From positions 1 through 7,017 of the forward strand of contig JAILNY010000021.1 in the NCBI GenBank assembly GCA_024691105.1: DNA of 7,017 nucleotides. Reading direction: 5' to 3'. Position numbers and translations under genes: made by a program. The stretch comes from Treponema sp. Its GTDB lineage: Bacteria; Spirochaetota; Spirochaetia; Treponematales; Treponemataceae. Under the pieces are notes generated by a model that was given only the letters and a program-made list of their open reading frames with translations, was not told the origin of the DNA and ran no database searches. Shown here piece after piece: positions 5,460 to 7,017 of this stretch (position 1 is its first letter; every line of letters starts with the position of its first letter).

Positions 5460-6533
5460 ATGAAGTTAAAACAGAATATTCTATTAATAACCGCAATTTC
5501 TGCGCTTACCATAAATTCACTTAGCCTTACATCCTGCAGCAACAAAACTGCAAAAAAAGCCACATATATAGAAAACATCGCGCAGATGTCAGAGTTACTC
5601 AAAAGCGACAACTTAACAGACGAAGCACGCTACGCCCTGATTAACAAAATTGCTCGAACCCTTCTTGCAAACAACCAGCACGAACAGCTTGTTTTATATC
5701 TTACAGACTGGGTTGAATCTCATCCGAACGATAAATTTAATGCCTACTGGCTTTTAATGGTTGCCTATTCGTACAAGCAGACAAATTCTGAGCCGATGGC
5801 AGAGTTTTATTTTGAAAGAATCATAAAAAATTACCCGGATCTTGAAGTTTCTGCATTTGACGATACAAAAAAGCAGTCAGTTCACTTTTTATGCCTTGAA
5901 AACTTAATCAAAATCAGCCGAAACCCTGACAGCCGCATTAAATATTTTAACCAGCTTATTAACCGCTTTCCGTCAAACGTAAGTATTACCGAGATGTACA
6001 TCCGCTTAGCGCGCGAATACAGCGCTATCGGTGAATGGAAAAAGTCCCTTAAAACCTACAGTATGTTCCTTGAACAGCCGGATGCAGCAACAATTCAGAT
6101 TGCAGACATTCCTGACGCTTACAGCTACGCCAAAAACCTGATTGACTTTGACAAATCGCCTAAAAACTGGACCTTTAAGTCCCTTCCGGAGCTCGAAAAC
6201 GCAATCAAAGAAGCAATCTTCCGCTACCAGCCGAACAAGCTTGACACCTACCGCTCAAAGGTTAATTTCTTTGCAGTCTCATGGAAGCAGGATGAAAACG
6301 CAAGCACCGGTCAGGTTGACTTTTCAATGGCAAACTACATGCATGGTAACCGCATTGTCTGCGACAAGGAACTTATCCCAGGACCTACAACTCACGAAGC
6401 ATACCTCCGCACCAAGGGCTGGACAACAATGCCTACCTGGTATTTTTATTTCAGGGAAGTTAACTTTCCGGCAGATCCTGATATTCATGGAACATGGGAA
6501 TGGGCAGGAATTTACATCGGCGACATGCTCTGA
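5460..6533 (+). CDS. TPR-type lipoprotein with unrecognised C-terminal domain
   Basis: The product has 357 residues and is a predicted exported lipoprotein: a Lys-rich start, a hydrophobic stretch (about 6-22) and the lipobox LTSC with Cys26. Residues of about 40-205 are helical and resemble degenerate TPR units, for example around 58-90, 96-126 (AYSYKQTNSEPMAEFYFERI) and 176-206 (IRLAREYSAIGEWKKSLKTY). The remaining part (about 235-357) looks like a separate domain. It is rich in Trp, Tyr and Phe, contains TYRSKVNFFAVSWKQDENA (263-281) and GWTTMPTWYFYFREVNFPADP (320-340), and ends in HGTWEWAGIYIGDML. I do not recognise this domain and see no catalytic motif. The ATG at 5460 has no good Shine-Dalgarno sequence (only GGTAAAG), but the signal peptide supports it. 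The 3' end overlaps the transglycosylase gene by 34 bases, so the protein may help place or control that enzyme. This is inference only. Confidence 0.88.
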   Translation: MKLKQNILLITAISALTINSLSLTSCSNKTAKKATYIENIAQMSELLKSDNLTDEARYALINKIARTLLANNQHEQLVLYLTDWVESHPNDKFNAYWLLMVAYSYKQTNSEPMAEFYFERIIKNYPDLEVSAFDDTKKQSVHFLCLENLIKISRNPDSRIKYFNQLINRFPSNVSITEMYIRLAREYSAIGEWKKSLKTYSMFLEQPDAATIQIADIPDAYSYAKNLIDFDKSPKNWTFKSLPELENAIKEAIFRYQPNKLDTYRSKVNFFAVSWKQDENASTGQVDFSMANYMHGNRIVCDKELIPGPTTHEAYLRTKGWTTMPTWYFYFREVNFPADPDIHGTWEWAGIYIGDML

Positions 6534-7017
6534 TTCTTGCTTTAGCGCTCTGCACGTCTTCCGCGTTTTCTCAAGTCCAATACACAGAACTCTTTACAGA
6601 AGGTGCCGACAAAGCCGAAGTTGCTTCCTGTATCCAGAAGGGTAAAAACAACCTGAGCCACAAAAATCTCTGCCGCATACTCGAGGACTCAGAACATTAC
6701 CGCGCCTACATCCGAAAGCGCATAAAAGAAATGAATCTTCCGCCCTGTCTTGAATACCTTCCGATCATCGAGTCAGGTTATAAGCCGACTGCAAAACCCG
6801 CCAACGGCACCTCAATGGGAATCTGGCAGTTTATGCCAAACAGCGTTCATCCCTATATGGAACTTTCTGACTATGTAGATGAACGCCGTGACCCGTGGCT
6901 CAGCACAGACGGCGCGCTCAAAAAGCTTAAAGAAAACTATAAACAGTTTAAAGACTGGCCGCTTGCACTCGCAGCCTACAACTGCGGCGCCGGTGCCGTT
7001 TCGCGCGCCTTAAAAAA
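6500..7017 (+). CDS. Periplasmic lytic transglycosylase, MltD/Slt type (GH23; 3' end outside window)
   Basis: Lytic transglycosylases cut the MurNAc-GlcNAc bond of peptidoglycan and form 1,6-anhydro ends. The visible 172 residues begin with a clear signal peptide: basic MGRNLHRR, a hydrophobic core and likely cleavage near SAFSQ (21-25). There is no lipobox Cys at a usable place. After about 55 residues comes the catalytic domain. YLPIIESGY carries the expected catalytic Glu91. GIWQFMP (107-113), VDERRDP (126-132) and the substrate-site block WPLALAAYNCGAGAV (153-167) follow in the canonical order. Any C-terminal LysM repeats, common in MltD, lie beyond the edge. I chose the ATG at 6500 because GGAA lies 7 bases upstream and the signal peptide then has normal length. 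An in-frame ATG at 6494 is also possible. The start lies inside the lipoprotein gene (34-base overlap), indicating coupled translation. The reading frame is intact to base 7017. Confidence 0.92.
   Translation, partial: MGRNLHRRHALILALALCTSSAFSQVQYTELFTEGADKAEVASCIQKGKNNLSHKNLCRILEDSEHYRAYIRKRIKEMNLPPCLEYLPIIESGYKPTAKPANGTSMGIWQFMPNSVHPYMELSDYVDERRDPWLSTDGALKKLKENYKQFKDWPLALAAYNCGAGAVSRALK

Noticed and set aside
5417..5611. 64-residue minus-strand frame crossing the divergent promoter region and the start of the lipoprotein gene.
   Set aside because: It is antisense to the signal peptide region of a supported lipoprotein gene. Its hydrophobic look comes from the reverse complement of that region.
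6142..6645. 167-residue open frame on the plus strand.
   Set aside because: It overlaps the lipoprotein and transglycosylase genes in a third frame, has Ser/Thr/Arg-rich composition without domains, and both true genes have convincing motifs.
1..7017. CRISPR arrays, insertion sequences, tRNA or rRNA genes, toxin-antitoxin or phage genes.
   Set aside because: No regularly spaced repeats, transposase motifs, cloverleaf-like segments or phage-type proteins were seen. The coding content is ordinary chromosomal envelope genes.

Overview
The window looks like part of a chromosome from a low-GC diderm bacterium, most likely a spirochaete of the Treponema group. This is an inference from three things: the separate yajC-secD-secF order, two lipoproteins with relaxed lipoboxes (FLNC and LTSC), and a style of TPR lipoproteins beside a periplasmic lytic transglycosylase that I associate with treponemes. 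No rRNA or other phylogenetic marker is present, so genus and species are not fixed.

The left three quarters (1-5275) are read leftwards as five tightly packed genes. From right to left these are: a 200-residue six-pass membrane protein with LiaF-type 'WP..I..G' helices; an overlapping TPR lipoprotein of about 625 residues; yajC; secD; and secF, which is cut by the window edge. secD and secF share one base (TAATG). The membrane protein and TPR lipoprotein genes overlap by 8 bases. A 57-base gap before yajC holds a good promoter candidate, so yajC-secD-secF may be a transcription unit of its own as well as receiving read-through.

The region 5276-5459 is a divergent intergenic region. It carries a leftward promoter candidate whose hexamers and spacing (TTGTAA-N17-TATTCT) are identical to the one before yajC. 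It also contains several short inverted repeats.

The right part (5460-7017) is read rightwards. A 357-residue TPR lipoprotein with an unrecognised, aromatic-rich C-terminal domain overlaps by 34 bases a soluble lytic transglycosylase of the MltD/Slt (GH23) type. The transglycosylase runs off the right edge.

All genes concern the cell envelope. YajC-SecD-SecF assist export through SecYEG. The two TPR lipoproteins and the small membrane protein are probably envelope scaffolds of unknown role. The transglycosylase cuts peptidoglycan. No mobile element, CRISPR array, tRNA or rRNA was seen, and there is no gene-free stretch over 300 bases. The least explained items are the C-terminal domain of the rightward lipoprotein, its coupling to the transglycosylase, and the membrane protein/TPR lipoprotein pair upstream of yajC.
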